A stretch of DNA of 64,000 nt, from contig NZ_CP147247.1 in the NCBI RefSeq assembly GCF_002140975.2, positions 1,054,001 to 1,118,000 on the forward strand, in the 5' to 3' direction. The stretch is from Enterococcus sp. 9E7_DIV0242 (GTDB lineage: Bacteria; Bacillota; Bacilli; Lactobacillales; Enterococcaceae). How positions within the stretch are numbered: the stretch's first letter is position 1; each line of letters starts with the position of its first letter. The position numbers were made by a program, and so were the translations under genes. Of this stretch, positions 1 to 9,582 are shown in pieces. The notes below the pieces were generated by a model. That model worked only from the letters and a program-made list of their open reading frames with translations. It was not told the DNA's origin and made no database searches.

Positions 1-394
1 TCACTTCCTTGCCTTGCTCATTCTTCCAGATAAATTGACGCGAAGCAGTTCCTTTTTCCATGTCCAATACACGGCACATCTCACGAACACCTTGGCTGAA
101 AGCAGTCACTTCTTCACCATCAAGGTACAGATGCACGCTCTGAGTATCAGCCACATTCAAGATGACCTCTTTCTTGTTAGGAAATCCATACAGCTGTTCG
201 GCCTGTTTCATTTCTGCAACATCATAAACACCATTGATATATTGCCCTCGGCTGGAAATATAGTCCATTGGATAGCCCTCTTCGAAATTACCACGAACGC
301 CAATATAGCCGTTGGCTGTATGAAAAAGGGTTTCTTGAAGTCTCAACTCCTCGTTGGTTAGAGGAAAATCCTTCTTGATCATTTGCTTACTCAT
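1..394 (-). CDS. Glycoside hydrolase family 65 phosphorylase, N-terminal part (cut by window edge)
   Basis: About 131 codons are visible, from an ATG with an AGAGAGGTG ribosome binding site to the left edge of the window. The N-terminus contains NEELRLQETLFHTANGYIG followed by VRGNFEEG, the hallmark start of GH65 disaccharide phosphorylases (maltose, trehalose and kojibiose phosphorylases), which split alpha-glucosides with phosphate to give a glucose phosphate and glucose in the cytoplasm. The catalytic domain lies outside the window, so the substrate cannot be assigned. An AraC-family gene lies 72 bases upstream on the same strand and may control it. The family assignment is strong; the exact activity is unknown. 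Confidence 0.85.
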   Translation of the reverse strand, partial: MSKQMIKKDFPLTNEELRLQETLFHTANGYIGVRGNFEEGYPMDYISSRGQYINGVYDVAEMKQAEQLYGFPNKKEVILNVADTQSVHLYLDGEEVTAFSQGVREMCRVLDMEKGTASRQFIWKNEQGKEV

Positions 395-466
395 TTCTGT
401 ACACCTCTCTCTTCTTTGGTTTCAGTGTACCATTAGCCAGCCTTCGATTTCTTTCTAAATCTTCTT

Positions 467-1306
467 CTATTTATGTCGATTTCTTCTCTTCATTTGATAT
501 TCCTTTGGAGTCATTTGATAGGATTTTTTAAAACTATGAATATATGAATGAATACTGGTAAACCCATTATCAATTGCAATATCAGTGACTGTTTTATCCG
601 TTAATTGAAGCTCATTGATCGATTTTCTCAAACGAAAATCAAGTAAATATTGATAAAAACTTCTTTTCATCGTCATAGTAAAGAGCTTAGAAAAATAAGA
701 CACCGAATATCCAGCTGTCGCAGCAGCCTGTTCTAGTGTTAGTGGTTGTTGATACGATTGCTCAATCAAGTCCAGTACCGTTGACAACCGTTCCTTAATC
801 TCAAATAGTCGTGTTTCTTCTTCCACCGATACACGTGTCTCCCGATAGAGTTGCATGAGTAGCTTAAGTAGCAATGACACGATTTCCGCCTCATGATAGA
901 CCTCTTTCTGTTCATAAAGACGACCTATTTCTGTTATGTAGCCTATCAACTCAGCTTTATTTTTCTGAACCAAAACTGGATCGAATTTTCCTTTATCATG
1001 CTCCGGGAACCATGCTTGAATGAAATCAGAAGGAATCAGCAAGGTAATTCCATTCATTTCGTCATTTGATGCAACAGCAAATATCTGGTGGATTTCCCTA
1101 CTATTAATCACTGTTAGATCCCCTTTTTCCATCACCTGTTTGTGTCCTTCTACTTCAAGACCAACTCTTCCTGACGCCACAAATAAGATTTCCACGCTTC
1201 GGTGCCAGTGGACGGGCGAAGTTAGTTCTGGTCCATTGAGCTGTTGGTTCCATATTTTTATCGGCAGCAGAGGGTTGTCACTCTGAACATATTCATGGAT
1301 CGCCAT
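467..1306 (-). CDS. AraC family transcriptional regulator with N-terminal cupin-like sensor domain
   Basis: 279 residues. The first 100 or so (PVHWHRSVEILFVASGRVGL, then a GDLTVINSREIHQI stretch) form the cupin-type sugar-sensing domain common in AraC regulators. Residues from about 175 to 272 carry the double helix-turn-helix, with TLEQAAATAGYSVSYFSKLF as the first and VTDIAIDNGFTSIHSYIHSF as the second, ending in the typical YQMTPKEYQ. The gene lies 72 bases upstream of the GH65 phosphorylase on the same strand, so a role as activator of alpha-glucoside use is a reasonable inference. The effector cannot be read from sequence. Confidence 0.88.
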   Translation of the reverse strand: MAIHEYVQSDNPLLPIKIWNQQLNGPELTSPVHWHRSVEILFVASGRVGLEVEGHKQVMEKGDLTVINSREIHQIFAVASNDEMNGITLLIPSDFIQAWFPEHDKGKFDPVLVQKNKAELIGYITEIGRLYEQKEVYHEAEIVSLLLKLLMQLYRETRVSVEEETRLFEIKERLSTVLDLIEQSYQQPLTLEQAAATAGYSVSYFSKLFTMTMKRSFYQYLLDFRLRKSINELQLTDKTVTDIAIDNGFTSIHSYIHSFKKSYQMTPKEYQMKRRNRHK

Positions 1307-1341
1307 TTTTTCACCTCTTGATCTATCATTCCAATTCTCTT

Positions 1342-1358
1342 AATAAGTATAACTTATT
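1342..1358. promoter_or_regulatory. Palindrome upstream of the AraC-type gene, candidate operator
   Basis: AATAAGT-ATA-ACTTATT is a perfect 7-base inverted repeat. Read on the minus strand it overlaps a TATACT hexamer suited to a -10 box for the AraC-type gene that starts at 1306. Its position suggests autoregulation, but no -35 box is convincing. Confidence 0.35.
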
Positions 1359-1454
1359 TGATTGAAAAATGTTTTATATCTCTAAATTTTTTGAAGCGAG
1401 TAAGCCGATCTGTATGCTTAAAAATTGAGTCATCCTTACTTTTATCTTGCACAA

Positions 1455-1469
1455 TTTAAAACGCTTCCT
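1455..1469 (+). promoter_or_regulatory. Candidate catabolite-responsive element (cre) upstream of galK
   Basis: TTTAAAACGCTTCCT matches the cre consensus WTGNAANCGNWNNCW at every defined position except the G (T here). It lies just upstream of the galK -35 box, so CcpA could act on the gal operon. This is inferred from a consensus match only. Confidence 0.5.
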
Positions 1470-1476
1470 TTTCCAC

Positions 1477-1505
1477 TTGAAATCATTCAGTAAATGTTTT
1501 ACAAT
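1477..1505 (+). promoter_or_regulatory. galK promoter
   Basis: TTGAAA (1477-1482), a 17-base spacer, then TACAAT (1500-1505) is a good sigma-A promoter about 34 bases ahead of the galK ATG. It is overlapped by a candidate GalR operator and preceded by a cre-like site. Confidence 0.7.
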
Positions 1506-1526
1506 ATATTTACTAAATAATTTACT
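1489..1526. promoter_or_regulatory. Candidate GalR operator over the galK promoter
   Basis: AGTAAA (1489-1494) lies in the promoter spacer and is mirrored by TTTACT at 1509-1514 and again at 1521-1526, just before the ribosome binding site. LacI-family repressors of galactose operons in this bacterial group bind such inverted half-sites. The position over the spacer and start site fits repression by the galR product encoded at the end of the operon. Confidence 0.5.
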
Positions 1527-1538
1527 GGAGGTTTTTTT

Positions 1539-2699
1539 ATGGAAGCACAGCTGCAGCAAAACTATACAACACAATTCGGCTCAGAAAATGGACAGGCATA
1601 CTTCGCTCCCGGACGGATCAACTTAATTGGTGAGCACACCGATTACAATGGTGGCCATGTTTTTCCAGCAGCGATCACAATTGGCACTTATGGTATCGCT
1701 GAAAAAAGAGACGATCGCAAGATTCGCCTTTATTCTGAAAATTTTGCAGCATTGGGCATCATCGAATTTGATCTGGATGATTTATCTTACCAAAAAGAAC
1801 ATGATTGGACGAACTATCCCAAAGGCATGATTCGTTATCTGCTCGAACAAGGATTGCCGATCGATCATGGTATGAATATTCTATTTTATGGAACAATCCC
1901 TAACGGTGCCGGACTCTCCTCTTCTGCTTCCATTGAATTATTGACCGGAGTGATTTTAAAAGATTTGTTTGATTTAGATGTAGATATGCTGACGCTTGTA
2001 AAAACCGGAAAGCGTGTTGAAAATGAGTTTATTGGTGTCAATTCAGGTATTATGGATCAGTTTGCTATTGGTATGGGGAAAAAGGACCAAGCAATATTAC
2101 TAGATACCAATACATTAAAATATGAACTGATACCTGCTGTTTTTGGTGATTATGTGGTTGCTATCATGAATACCAACAAACGAAGAGAACTGGCAGATTC
2201 CAAATATAACGAGCGACGAGCGGAATGCGAAGAAGCTTTACGCCGCTTGCAAACACAGTTAGACATCCATTCTCTTGGCGAATTGGATGAAGCAACCTTT
2301 GAAGAAAATCTACAGTTGATTGCTGATGAGACTTTGATCAAACGGGCAAGACATGCCGTGACTGAAAACCAACGAACGATGAAAGCGAAAAAAGCCTTGC
2401 AAAATGGTGATTTGACAGCTTTCGGTCAATTATTGAATGATTCCCATCGATCCCTTCAAATGGATTACGAGGTAACAGGTATTGAATTGGACAAGTTGGT
2501 CGAAGCTGCTCAAAAACAACCAGGTGTTCTTGGCGCGCGTATGACTGGTGCCGGTTTTGGTGGCTGTGCGATTGCGTTAGTAAAAGAAGATGCATTGGAT
2601 ACCTTTATAGACACCGTTGGAAAAGAGTACCAAGACGCGATAGGCTATGCCGCAGACTTCTATAAAGCACATATTGATGATGGGGCGAGAAAGCTATAA
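1539..2699 (+). CDS. galK: Galactokinase
   Basis: 386 residues, normal for the family. Phosphorylates alpha-D-galactose at C1 with ATP, first kinase step of the Leloir pathway. All GHMP-kinase signatures are present: the galactose-binding [16 protein letters not shown] at residues 24-39, the phosphate-binding [10 protein letters not shown] around 121-130, and [12 protein letters not shown] near 330-342. The start is fixed by TGGAGG seven bases ahead of the ATG. It is first in a galK-galE-galT-galR cluster, but a 272-base gap holding a repeat element separates it from galE, so galE-galT-galR may depend partly on read-through. Confidence 0.97.
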   Translation: MEAQLQQNYTTQFGSENGQAYFAPGRINLIGEHTDYNGGHVFPAAITIGTYGIAEKRDDRKIRLYSENFAALGIIEFDLDDLSYQKEHDWTNYPKGMIRYLLEQGLPIDHGMNILFYGTIPNGAGLSSSASIELLTGVILKDLFDLDVDMLTLVKTGKRVENEFIGVNSGIMDQFAIGMGKKDQAILLDTNTLKYELIPAVFGDYVVAIMNTNKRRELADSKYNERRAECEEALRRLQTQLDIHSLGELDEATFEENLQLIADETLIKRARHAVTENQRTMKAKKALQNGDLTAFGQLLNDSHRSLQMDYEVTGIELDKLVEAAQKQPGVLGARMTGAGFGGCAIALVKEDALDTFIDTVGKEYQDAIGYAADFYKAHIDDGARKL

Positions 2700-2772
2700 T
2701 TCTATGATACACTAATTAAATAACCTTTAATTACATCTACCGAAGACAAGTTACGCTCTTCTTTTAGTAGAT

Positions 2773-2932
2773 GAGGTTGTGACAGAAGTGGTCAGCTTCA
2801 AGCAATAAGGCGGAAATTCCGAAAATTGTCCCATAAATTTTTGCGAATTTTCGACTTATTGTCGAAAAAGCTGCTTCTGGAACACCGTTTATTCGGTTTA
2901 AAAGGGCTGAGGCATACTAATGTCTCAGCCCC
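2773..2932. repeat. Intergenic palindromic repeat, copy A
   Basis: This stretch between galK and galE folds on itself: GACAGAAG and AGCTTCAAGCAATAAG near its left end are mirrored by CTTATTGTCGAAAAAGCT and CTTCTGGAAC, and a second hairpin (GGGCTGAGGCATACT...GTCTCAGCCC) closes the right end. It aligns along its whole length with 32320-32488, so it is a dispersed small element rather than local regulatory sequence. It has no coding capacity. The 3' hairpin could act as a weak terminator inside the gal cluster. Confidence 0.75.
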
Positions 2933-2971
2933 AAACAATAACTATAAAATGAATGTGTAGGAGGAAAAAAC

Positions 2972-3967
2972 ATGACTGTTTTAGTTTTAGGCGGTGCCGG
3001 ATACATTGGTTCCCATGCCGTACGTCAGTTGATTGAAAAAAAATACAGAGTTGTCGTTATTGATAATCTGTTGACCGGACATAGAAAAGCAGTACACCCT
3101 GATGCTGTATTTTACGAGGGAGACATCCGAGATAAAGTATTTATGGAACGTGTCTTCAAAAAAGAAGCCATCGACAGCGTGATTCATTTTGCTGCTAGCT
3201 CATTAGTCGGAGAATCAGTAGAAAAACCACTGAAATATTTCAATAATAATGTCTATGGGATGGAAATTCTTTTAGAGGTCATGGAAGCATATAATGTCAA
3301 AAAAATCGTTTTCTCCAGCACTGCCGCAACCTATGGAGAGCCTGATAAATCACCAATCGATGAAAGCTTTCCGACCAATCCCAAAAATCCTTACGGCGAA
3401 AGTAAGCTGATTATGGAAAAAATGATGAAGTGGTGTGATAATGCCTATGATATGCACTATGTTGCTTTGCGCTACTTCAACGTAGCTGGAGCTGCCGCTG
3501 ATGCATCAATCGGCGAAGACCATACACCGGAAACACACCTAGTGCCAATTATTCTTCAAGTTGCTTTAGGCCAACGGGAACAGCTGTCTATCTTTGGTGA
3601 TGACTACGAGACACCGGACGGTACGTGCATTCGAGACTATGTTCATGTAGAGGATTTGATCGCTGCCCATATTCTGGCATTAGAATATCTGGCTGCTGGA
3701 AATGAAAGTAATGTTTTCAACCTCGGAAGCAGTCAAGGGTTTTCCGTGAAAGAAATGCTAGATGCGGCTCGTGAAGTTACAGGAAAAGAAATCCCCGCAG
3801 TCATCGCTCCACGACGTGCCGGTGACCCAAGTACACTTGTTGCTTCCAGTGCAAAGGCGGCAGAAATATTAAAATGGCAACCTCGTTATACAAATATCAA
3901 AGAAATCATCGAAACAGCCTGGAACTGGCATACAAGTCATCCTAACGGCTATCAAGAACAGGAGTGA
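2972..3967 (+). CDS. galE: UDP-glucose 4-epimerase
   Basis: 331 residues, standard for GalE. Interconverts UDP-galactose and UDP-glucose using bound NAD. It begins with the Rossmann fingerprint [11 protein letters not shown] at residues 7-17 and carries the SDR catalytic set: the [10 protein letters not shown] segment around residue 114 and YGESK with Tyr141 and Lys145. GTAGGAGG lies just ahead of the ATG. galT follows four bases after the stop codon, so the two are surely co-transcribed. Confidence 0.97.
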   Translation: MTVLVLGGAGYIGSHAVRQLIEKKYRVVVIDNLLTGHRKAVHPDAVFYEGDIRDKVFMERVFKKEAIDSVIHFAASSLVGESVEKPLKYFNNNVYGMEILLEVMEAYNVKKIVFSSTAATYGEPDKSPIDESFPTNPKNPYGESKLIMEKMMKWCDNAYDMHYVALRYFNVAGAAADASIGEDHTPETHLVPIILQVALGQREQLSIFGDDYETPDGTCIRDYVHVEDLIAAHILALEYLAAGNESNVFNLGSSQGFSVKEMLDAAREVTGKEIPAVIAPRRAGDPSTLVASSAKAAEILKWQPRYTNIKEIIETAWNWHTSHPNGYQEQE

Positions 3968-3971
3968 AACC

Positions 3972-5453
3972 ATGTCAATCAGTCAGACAATCAAAGCTTT
4001 TGCTGATTTGGCTATTAAAAGCGGCGGCTGGAAAGAATTAGACCGCGTATACTTGGAAAACAGGATACTCGGGATGATCGGAGAAGATGCCCTTGATTCT
4101 ACAGAGCAGCATGATACTGTTGCCGGGCTTGACCTCATTGATGCGCTGATGACACAAGCAAAGGACAACAACGTCATTGGCTCTCTACAAGCAGATTATG
4201 ATATATTAGAGGCACAATTAACAGATTTACTGACGCCCTCTCCATCAGCTGTCAACGAACAGTTTTACCAGCTTTATAGCGACAGTCCTACAGCGGCAAC
4301 CGATTACTTTTATCAATTATGCAAAAATAACAACTATATCAAAACGAAGGCAATCGCACAAAATATCGTATTTCCGACCGAAAGTGATTATGGGACTTTA
4401 GAAATTACGATCAATCTTTCCAGACCTGAGAAAGATCCTAAACAGATTGCAGCAGAAAGAAATAGCCTTTCGGTCGACTATCCGAAATGTCTTCTCTGCA
4501 TGGAAAATGAAGGCTATAGAGGGCGAATCAATCATCCAGCTCGAACGAATCATCGAATCATTCGGATGTCTGTCAATGGTGAGCCTTGGGGATTCCAATA
4601 CTCTCCCTATGCTTACTACAATGAGCATGCCATCATCTTATCCGAAGAACATCGCCCGATGAAAATCTCAAAAGAGACATTTCAACGATTGCTGAACATT
4701 ACTGAGGTTCTCCCTCACTATTTCGTTGGTTCAAACGCGGATTTACCAATCGTTGGCGGTTCGATCCTTTCTCATGACCATTATCAGGGGGGACGTCATA
4801 CCTTCGCTATGGCTGAAGCTGAAATTGAAGCCCCCTTTGTACTAAACGGATTCGAAACGATTCGTGCCGGTATCGTCAAATGGCCGATGTCCGTCATTCG
4901 CTTACAAGGAACACGTGTGGATGAACTGACTGAAGCAGCAGATTTGATCTTAGATAAATGGCGGAATTATTCTGATGAAACGGTTCAGGTCAGTGCCTAC
5001 TCAGAGGATGGCACACCGCACCACACAGTCACACCTATCGCGCGTCGGAACGGTGAGCTGTTTGAACTTGATTTGGTGTTGCGTGATAACAATACCTCAG
5101 AGGAATATCCGGATGGTATTTTCCATCCTCATAAAGATGTCCACCACATCAAAAAAGAAAACATTGGATTGATTGAAGTGATGGGTCTTGCTGTACTGCC
5201 TCCTCGATTGGCCAATGAGCTAAAAGAGGTTGAACAGTTTTTGTTAGACCAAGAGCATGATATGGCTGATCACCACAAAGAATGGGCGGAGCAGCTAAAA
5301 GCAACACAGCCGATCACTGAAGAAACTGTTTCAACAATCATTCACGAGGCTGTCGGAAAAGTGTTTGAACGGGTATTGGTAGATGCTGGTGTCTTCAAAC
5401 GAGATACGCAAGGACAGCAAGCATTTCAACGATTTATTGATTACTTACAGTAA
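3972..5453 (+). CDS. galT: Galactose-1-phosphate uridylyltransferase, Firmicutes type
   Basis: 493 residues, the length of the Firmicutes-type GalT family, which is longer than and only distantly related to the E. coli enzyme. It exchanges UMP between UDP-glucose and galactose-1-phosphate. Recognisable segments are the CLLCMENEGYRGR region near residue 170, the AYYNEHAI stretch, and SILSHDHYQGGRHTFAM near residue 265 with the conserved histidines. It starts four bases after galE and ends fifteen bases before the first galR codon, so the three form one translational block. Confidence 0.96.
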   Translation: MSISQTIKAFADLAIKSGGWKELDRVYLENRILGMIGEDALDSTEQHDTVAGLDLIDALMTQAKDNNVIGSLQADYDILEAQLTDLLTPSPSAVNEQFYQLYSDSPTAATDYFYQLCKNNNYIKTKAIAQNIVFPTESDYGTLEITINLSRPEKDPKQIAAERNSLSVDYPKCLLCMENEGYRGRINHPARTNHRIIRMSVNGEPWGFQYSPYAYYNEHAIILSEEHRPMKISKETFQRLLNITEVLPHYFVGSNADLPIVGGSILSHDHYQGGRHTFAMAEAEIEAPFVLNGFETIRAGIVKWPMSVIRLQGTRVDELTEAADLILDKWRNYSDETVQVSAYSEDGTPHHTVTPIARRNGELFELDLVLRDNNTSEEYPDGIFHPHKDVHHIKKENIGLIEVMGLAVLPPRLANELKEVEQFLLDQEHDMADHHKEWAEQLKATQPITEETVSTIIHEAVGKVFERVLVDAGVFKRDTQGQQAFQRFIDYLQ

Positions 5454-6461
<1,008 letters not shown>

Positions 6462-6511
6462 CACACCTAGAAAATGACTAGCTTTTAACTCTGAAATAAA
6501 AATACAAAAAA

Positions 6512-6546
6512 AGACACGCTGATTGAGTCAAAAAATCAGCGTGTCT
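6512..6546. terminator. Bidirectional terminator between galR and tsaD
   Basis: AGACACGCTGATT (6512-6524) pairs perfectly with AATCAGCGTGTCT (6534-6546). It is flanked by A-rich sequence on the left and T-rich on the right and lies between convergent genes. Confidence 0.85.
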
Positions 6547-6559
6547 CTCTTGTATCTTT

Positions 6560-7579
6560 TCATTCAAAGCTTAATCCCGGTACGGCATTCAGATAGTAAT
6601 CAGCTGTCCGTCCCTTCTGCAGCTCAATGTGTGCGGCTGCACCGATCATGGCCGCATTGTCTCCACATAATTTCAGCGGAGGAATAATCAACTGAACCTC
6701 TGGTAATTCCTCAGAAACCATCTTCGCCAAGGCGTCCCTCAACCCTCTATTCGCTGCGACCCCACCAGCAACAATCAATTGCTTCACAGGATATTCCCGA
6801 CATGCTCGCAGTGTTTTAGCAGTCAGTACATCGATCACACTCGCCTGAAAGCTCGCTGCCAAATCTTTTTTATCCAACAGTTCCTCACGCTGCTCAGCAT
6901 TATGAACAGTGTTGATAAATGAACTTTTCAAGCCGCTGAAACTGAAATCATAATTCTCTTCTTTCATCATCGCTCGAGGGAAATGGAACGTATCTTGTCC
7001 GAGATGAGCCAATTCATCGATTTCTTTTCCACTTGGGTACGCAAGTCCTAATACTCGACCAACCTTATCGTATGCTTCACCTGCCGCATCGTCACGAGTT
7101 TCTCCAATGATCTGGTAGGAGCCATCCTCTTTCATATAAACGAGCTCCGTATGCCCTCCACTTACCAAAAGGGCCATTAAAGGAAATTCCAGCGGCGCAA
7201 CCAAACGTGCCGCATAAATATGTCCGGCCATATGATTCACCGGAATCAATGGTAAATCGTGCGCCCAAGCAAAAGCTTTGGCAGCTGAAACCCCGATCAG
7301 CAAGGCCCCAACCAGTCCCGGCCCATAGGTTACTGCTACTGCCGAAAGCGCATCAGCACTGACATTTGCTTCCTGTAAAGCCTCTTCGATACACAGAGTG
7401 ATTTGCTCCACATGATGCCGACTGGCCACTTCAGGGACCACGCCGCCAAATCGACGATGACTCTTGATTTGAGAAGCAATGATGTTTGAAAGGATCTCAC
7501 TGCCATTTCGTATCACTGCAACACTCGTTTCATCACAGCTGCTTTCAATAGCCAACAGCAGTTCATTTTCTTTTTCCAT
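6560..7579 (-). CDS. tsaD: tRNA N6-threonylcarbamoyladenosine transferase subunit TsaD
   Basis: 339 residues, the usual size. Catalytic subunit of the complex that transfers threonylcarbamoyl to A37 of tRNAs reading ANN codons; essential in most bacteria and cytoplasmic. The Kae1/TsaD fold is clear: [16 protein letters not shown] at the N-terminus, [11 protein letters not shown] near 46-56, and the metal-binding His116 and His120 in [10 protein letters not shown]. It is the last gene of the tsaB-rimI-rimI-tsaD group, separated by 115 bases from the preceding acetyltransferase. Its partner TsaB is encoded in the same cluster; TsaE and TsaC are not in the window. Confidence 0.97.
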   Translation of the reverse strand: MEKENELLLAIESSCDETSVAVIRNGSEILSNIIASQIKSHRRFGGVVPEVASRHHVEQITLCIEEALQEANVSADALSAVAVTYGPGLVGALLIGVSAAKAFAWAHDLPLIPVNHMAGHIYAARLVAPLEFPLMALLVSGGHTELVYMKEDGSYQIIGETRDDAAGEAYDKVGRVLGLAYPSGKEIDELAHLGQDTFHFPRAMMKEENYDFSFSGLKSSFINTVHNAEQREELLDKKDLAASFQASVIDVLTAKTLRACREYPVKQLIVAGGVAANRGLRDALAKMVSEELPEVQLIIPPLKLCGDNAAMIGAAAHIELQKGRTADYYLNAVPGLSFE

Positions 7580-7694
7580 ATTAGCGAGTCAATCCTTTCA
7601 TTATCGATATAAATAAGTCTTTTTCATAGCGCTAGTTGCTCTATCAATAACTACTTTTTCAAGCTGTTAGTCAGCCAACTAAGCTTTCTTCATT

Positions 7695-8141
7695 TTATAA
7701 AATCAGTTCCATCACCCAACCATCCTCCTGCGGATGATGGTAGTACTTTTTTCGTTTATGAATACATTGGAAACCTAATTTTTCATACAAGGTTCGAGCG
7801 CCCTGATTCGATTCACGTACCTCCAAAAGCAGTCGTACAAACTCCTTTTTACGCCAGTAATTGATTGCTTCTTCCAACATCTGTCGCCCATATCCATACT
7901 GTTGACTGTCCTTATCAATCACAATATGAGAGATGTCCAGTTCATCTAACACCTGATAATAGCTGATAAAACCAAGCCAATGATTCTCCCTCATAAAAGT
8001 CAGGTAGTGACTATTCTCCTGAACGATATCTTGTCTGAACTGCTCCAACGACCACGGCGATCCATGCAAATAGCTTCGTTCACTAATTTGCCACAGCTTC
8101 TCTGCCCAGCCAGCATCTTGCTTATTCAGCTCGTTTATCAT
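7695..8141 (-). CDS. GNAT N-acetyltransferase, RimI-like (second of two)
   Basis: 148 residues with a GNAT fold: DISHIVIDKDSQQYGYGRQM as the acetyl-CoA-binding beta4-alpha3 segment and NQGARTLYEKLGFQCIHKRKKYYH at the C-terminus, the signature of ribosomal-protein-alanine acetyltransferases. It overlaps the preceding acetyltransferase gene by ATGA, so translation is coupled. The acetyl-CoA motif has YGYG in place of the usual Q/RxxGxG/A, so it is a divergent copy. RimI acetylates the N-terminal alanine of ribosomal protein S18; whether this copy does so is uncertain. Confidence 0.85.
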   Translation of the reverse strand: MINELNKQDAGWAEKLWQISERSYLHGSPWSLEQFRQDIVQENSHYLTFMRENHWLGFISYYQVLDELDISHIVIDKDSQQYGYGRQMLEEAINYWRKKEFVRLLLEVRESNQGARTLYEKLGFQCIHKRKKYYHHPQEDGWVMELIL

Positions 8142-8707
8142 TGATCGTCATCCAAAAGTTTGATCATTTCCAATGCATCTTCCCCATCATCATAATACGC
8201 TTGGGTGATTTTGCTGGAAATAAAGCCGGCTTTTCGATACACACTCTGTGCATGTTTGTTGCTCAAGCGAACCTCCAGCGATACTCTCGTACAATTATGG
8301 CTTTCAGAAAATTCAAAGGCTTCATTTAAAAGGTATGTCCCGAGTCCTTTTCCTTGTCCTTTTGCTGCAACAGCAACATTTGTGATGTGTCCGTCGAAGT
8401 CAATGACTCGACAACCAATAAATCCAATCGTCTGCCCTTCCTTTTCAGCAAGGATATACAAATGCGGATTTTTAGAGCTGAGCTCTGATAAAAATGCCGA
8501 TCTGGTCCAAGGTAATTCACCCTCGTACACCTCTCGTTCAATAGACAATAAATCTTTAATATCATCTGGTGTGATTTCTCTCAAAACATACGCATCATTG
8601 TCAATGGTAACGGATCGCTCTGTATAACTGGTCCACTTTTTCTTTTTCCCAAATAATTTCCGGATAGAATCAAATTTTTTCAACGTAGTTTTCATCTCCC
8701 AAAGCAT
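8138..8707 (-). CDS. rimI: GNAT N-acetyltransferase, RimI-like (first of two)
   Basis: 189 residues. The last 145 or so form a full RimI-type GNAT domain: the IGFIGCRVIDFDGHITNVAV core, GQGKGLGTYLL as the acetyl-CoA loop, and NKHAQSVYRKAGFISSK at the C-terminal helix. The first 35 residues are a basic extension. The gene begins inside the end of tsaB (38 bases of overlap) and ends in an ATGA overlap with the next acetyltransferase, so tsaB and both acetyltransferases are translationally coupled. It is the better RimI candidate of the two because its acetyl-CoA motif is canonical. Confidence 0.88.
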   Translation of the reverse strand: MLWEMKTTLKKFDSIRKLFGKKKKWTSYTERSVTIDNDAYVLREITPDDIKDLLSIEREVYEGELPWTRSAFLSELSSKNPHLYILAEKEGQTIGFIGCRVIDFDGHITNVAVAAKGQGKGLGTYLLNEAFEFSESHNCTRVSLEVRLSNKHAQSVYRKAGFISSKITQAYYDDGEDALEMIKLLDDDQ

Positions 8708-9395
8708 GTTCTTTTAGCCAGTTCTCTTCTGCCTCCACTCTTTTTAAATAATGAGGGAGAAACGAATGAATCTCTTTTTCAGGTGTACCAACTGCGCCTA
8801 ATTGAGCTAATACAGCACCAGATGGAATCTGCCATTGTGGTTGTTCATTGATCACTGCATTCGGTAATTTTTCTTCAATCAATGCTCGGAATTTTTCAAC
8901 ATCCTCGCCTACAAAATAAATAGAAGGATACGCCATTAAACGATCAAGCCACACCTCCATTGAAGTATGATGATCTGAAACGATTGTCTCCCATTGCTTT
9001 TGGTCTGTATTATAGTGATAGGCGCCCGTATACACATTATTTCTACGCGCATCAAACAGCGGAACGATCAAACTCTCTACATTTACACATCCGGCAGCCA
9101 ATGTCAGCAGACTAGATACCCCTACAAGCTCCTTTTTGAGCGTATAAGCAAGTGTCTTTGCTGTTGTCACGCCAATTCTAAGTCCTGTATATGAGCCCGG
9201 CCCCTGAGCAACGACGATTCGATCCAAGTCGGTCGGTTTCAACTGACTTGCTTTCATCAACTCTGTAACGGCAGGCATCAATGTCATACTATGATTTTTC
9301 TTTGTTGTACTTGTATATTCTCCAAGAATTCTATTTTCTTCCATAACAGCCACAGATAATGTCTGATTGGAGGTATCGATAGCTAAAATGCGCAC
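8670..9395 (-). CDS. tsaB: tRNA threonylcarbamoyladenosine biosynthesis protein TsaB
   Basis: 241 residues. MRILAIDTSNQTLSVAVME and the VVAQGPGSYTGLRIGVTTAK segment are diagnostic for TsaB, the inactive paralogue of TsaD that forms a heterodimer with it in t6A synthesis. It heads the tsaB-rimI-rimI-tsaD unit, a common arrangement in Lactobacillales. The upstream 190 bases contain the divergent start of the SPFH-protein gene. Confidence 0.96.
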   Translation of the reverse strand: MRILAIDTSNQTLSVAVMEENRILGEYTSTTKKNHSMTLMPAVTELMKASQLKPTDLDRIVVAQGPGSYTGLRIGVTTAKTLAYTLKKELVGVSSLLTLAAGCVNVESLIVPLFDARRNNVYTGAYHYNTDQKQWETIVSDHHTSMEVWLDRLMAYPSIYFVGEDVEKFRALIEEKLPNAVINEQPQWQIPSGAVLAQLGAVGTPEKEIHSFLPHYLKRVEAEENWLKEHALGDENYVEKI

Positions 9396-9542
9396 AAAAA
9401 AACCAGCCTTTCCCTTTCTTTTGTCGACTTATTGTAGCACATTTTCATGCCAAGGTAAAAACCGAAAATCGTTTATTCTCTTCCTAGGGTAGTTTCCATC
9501 CTTAATTTCCTACCAAAGTATTATTCTTCCTATAAAAACCTA

Positions 9543-9551
9543 TGGTATAAT
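9543..9551 (+). promoter_or_regulatory. Extended -10 promoter of the SPFH/zinc-ribbon gene
   Basis: TGGTATAAT is an extended -10 box 32 bases before the ATG at 9583. No good -35 box sits 17 bases upstream, which is normal for extended -10 promoters. No ECF-type (SigW-like) promoter was seen, although the B. subtilis homologues belong to a stress regulon. Confidence 0.55.
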
Positions 9552-9582
9552 ACGATTACATTCATTTAAAGGAGGAAATAAA

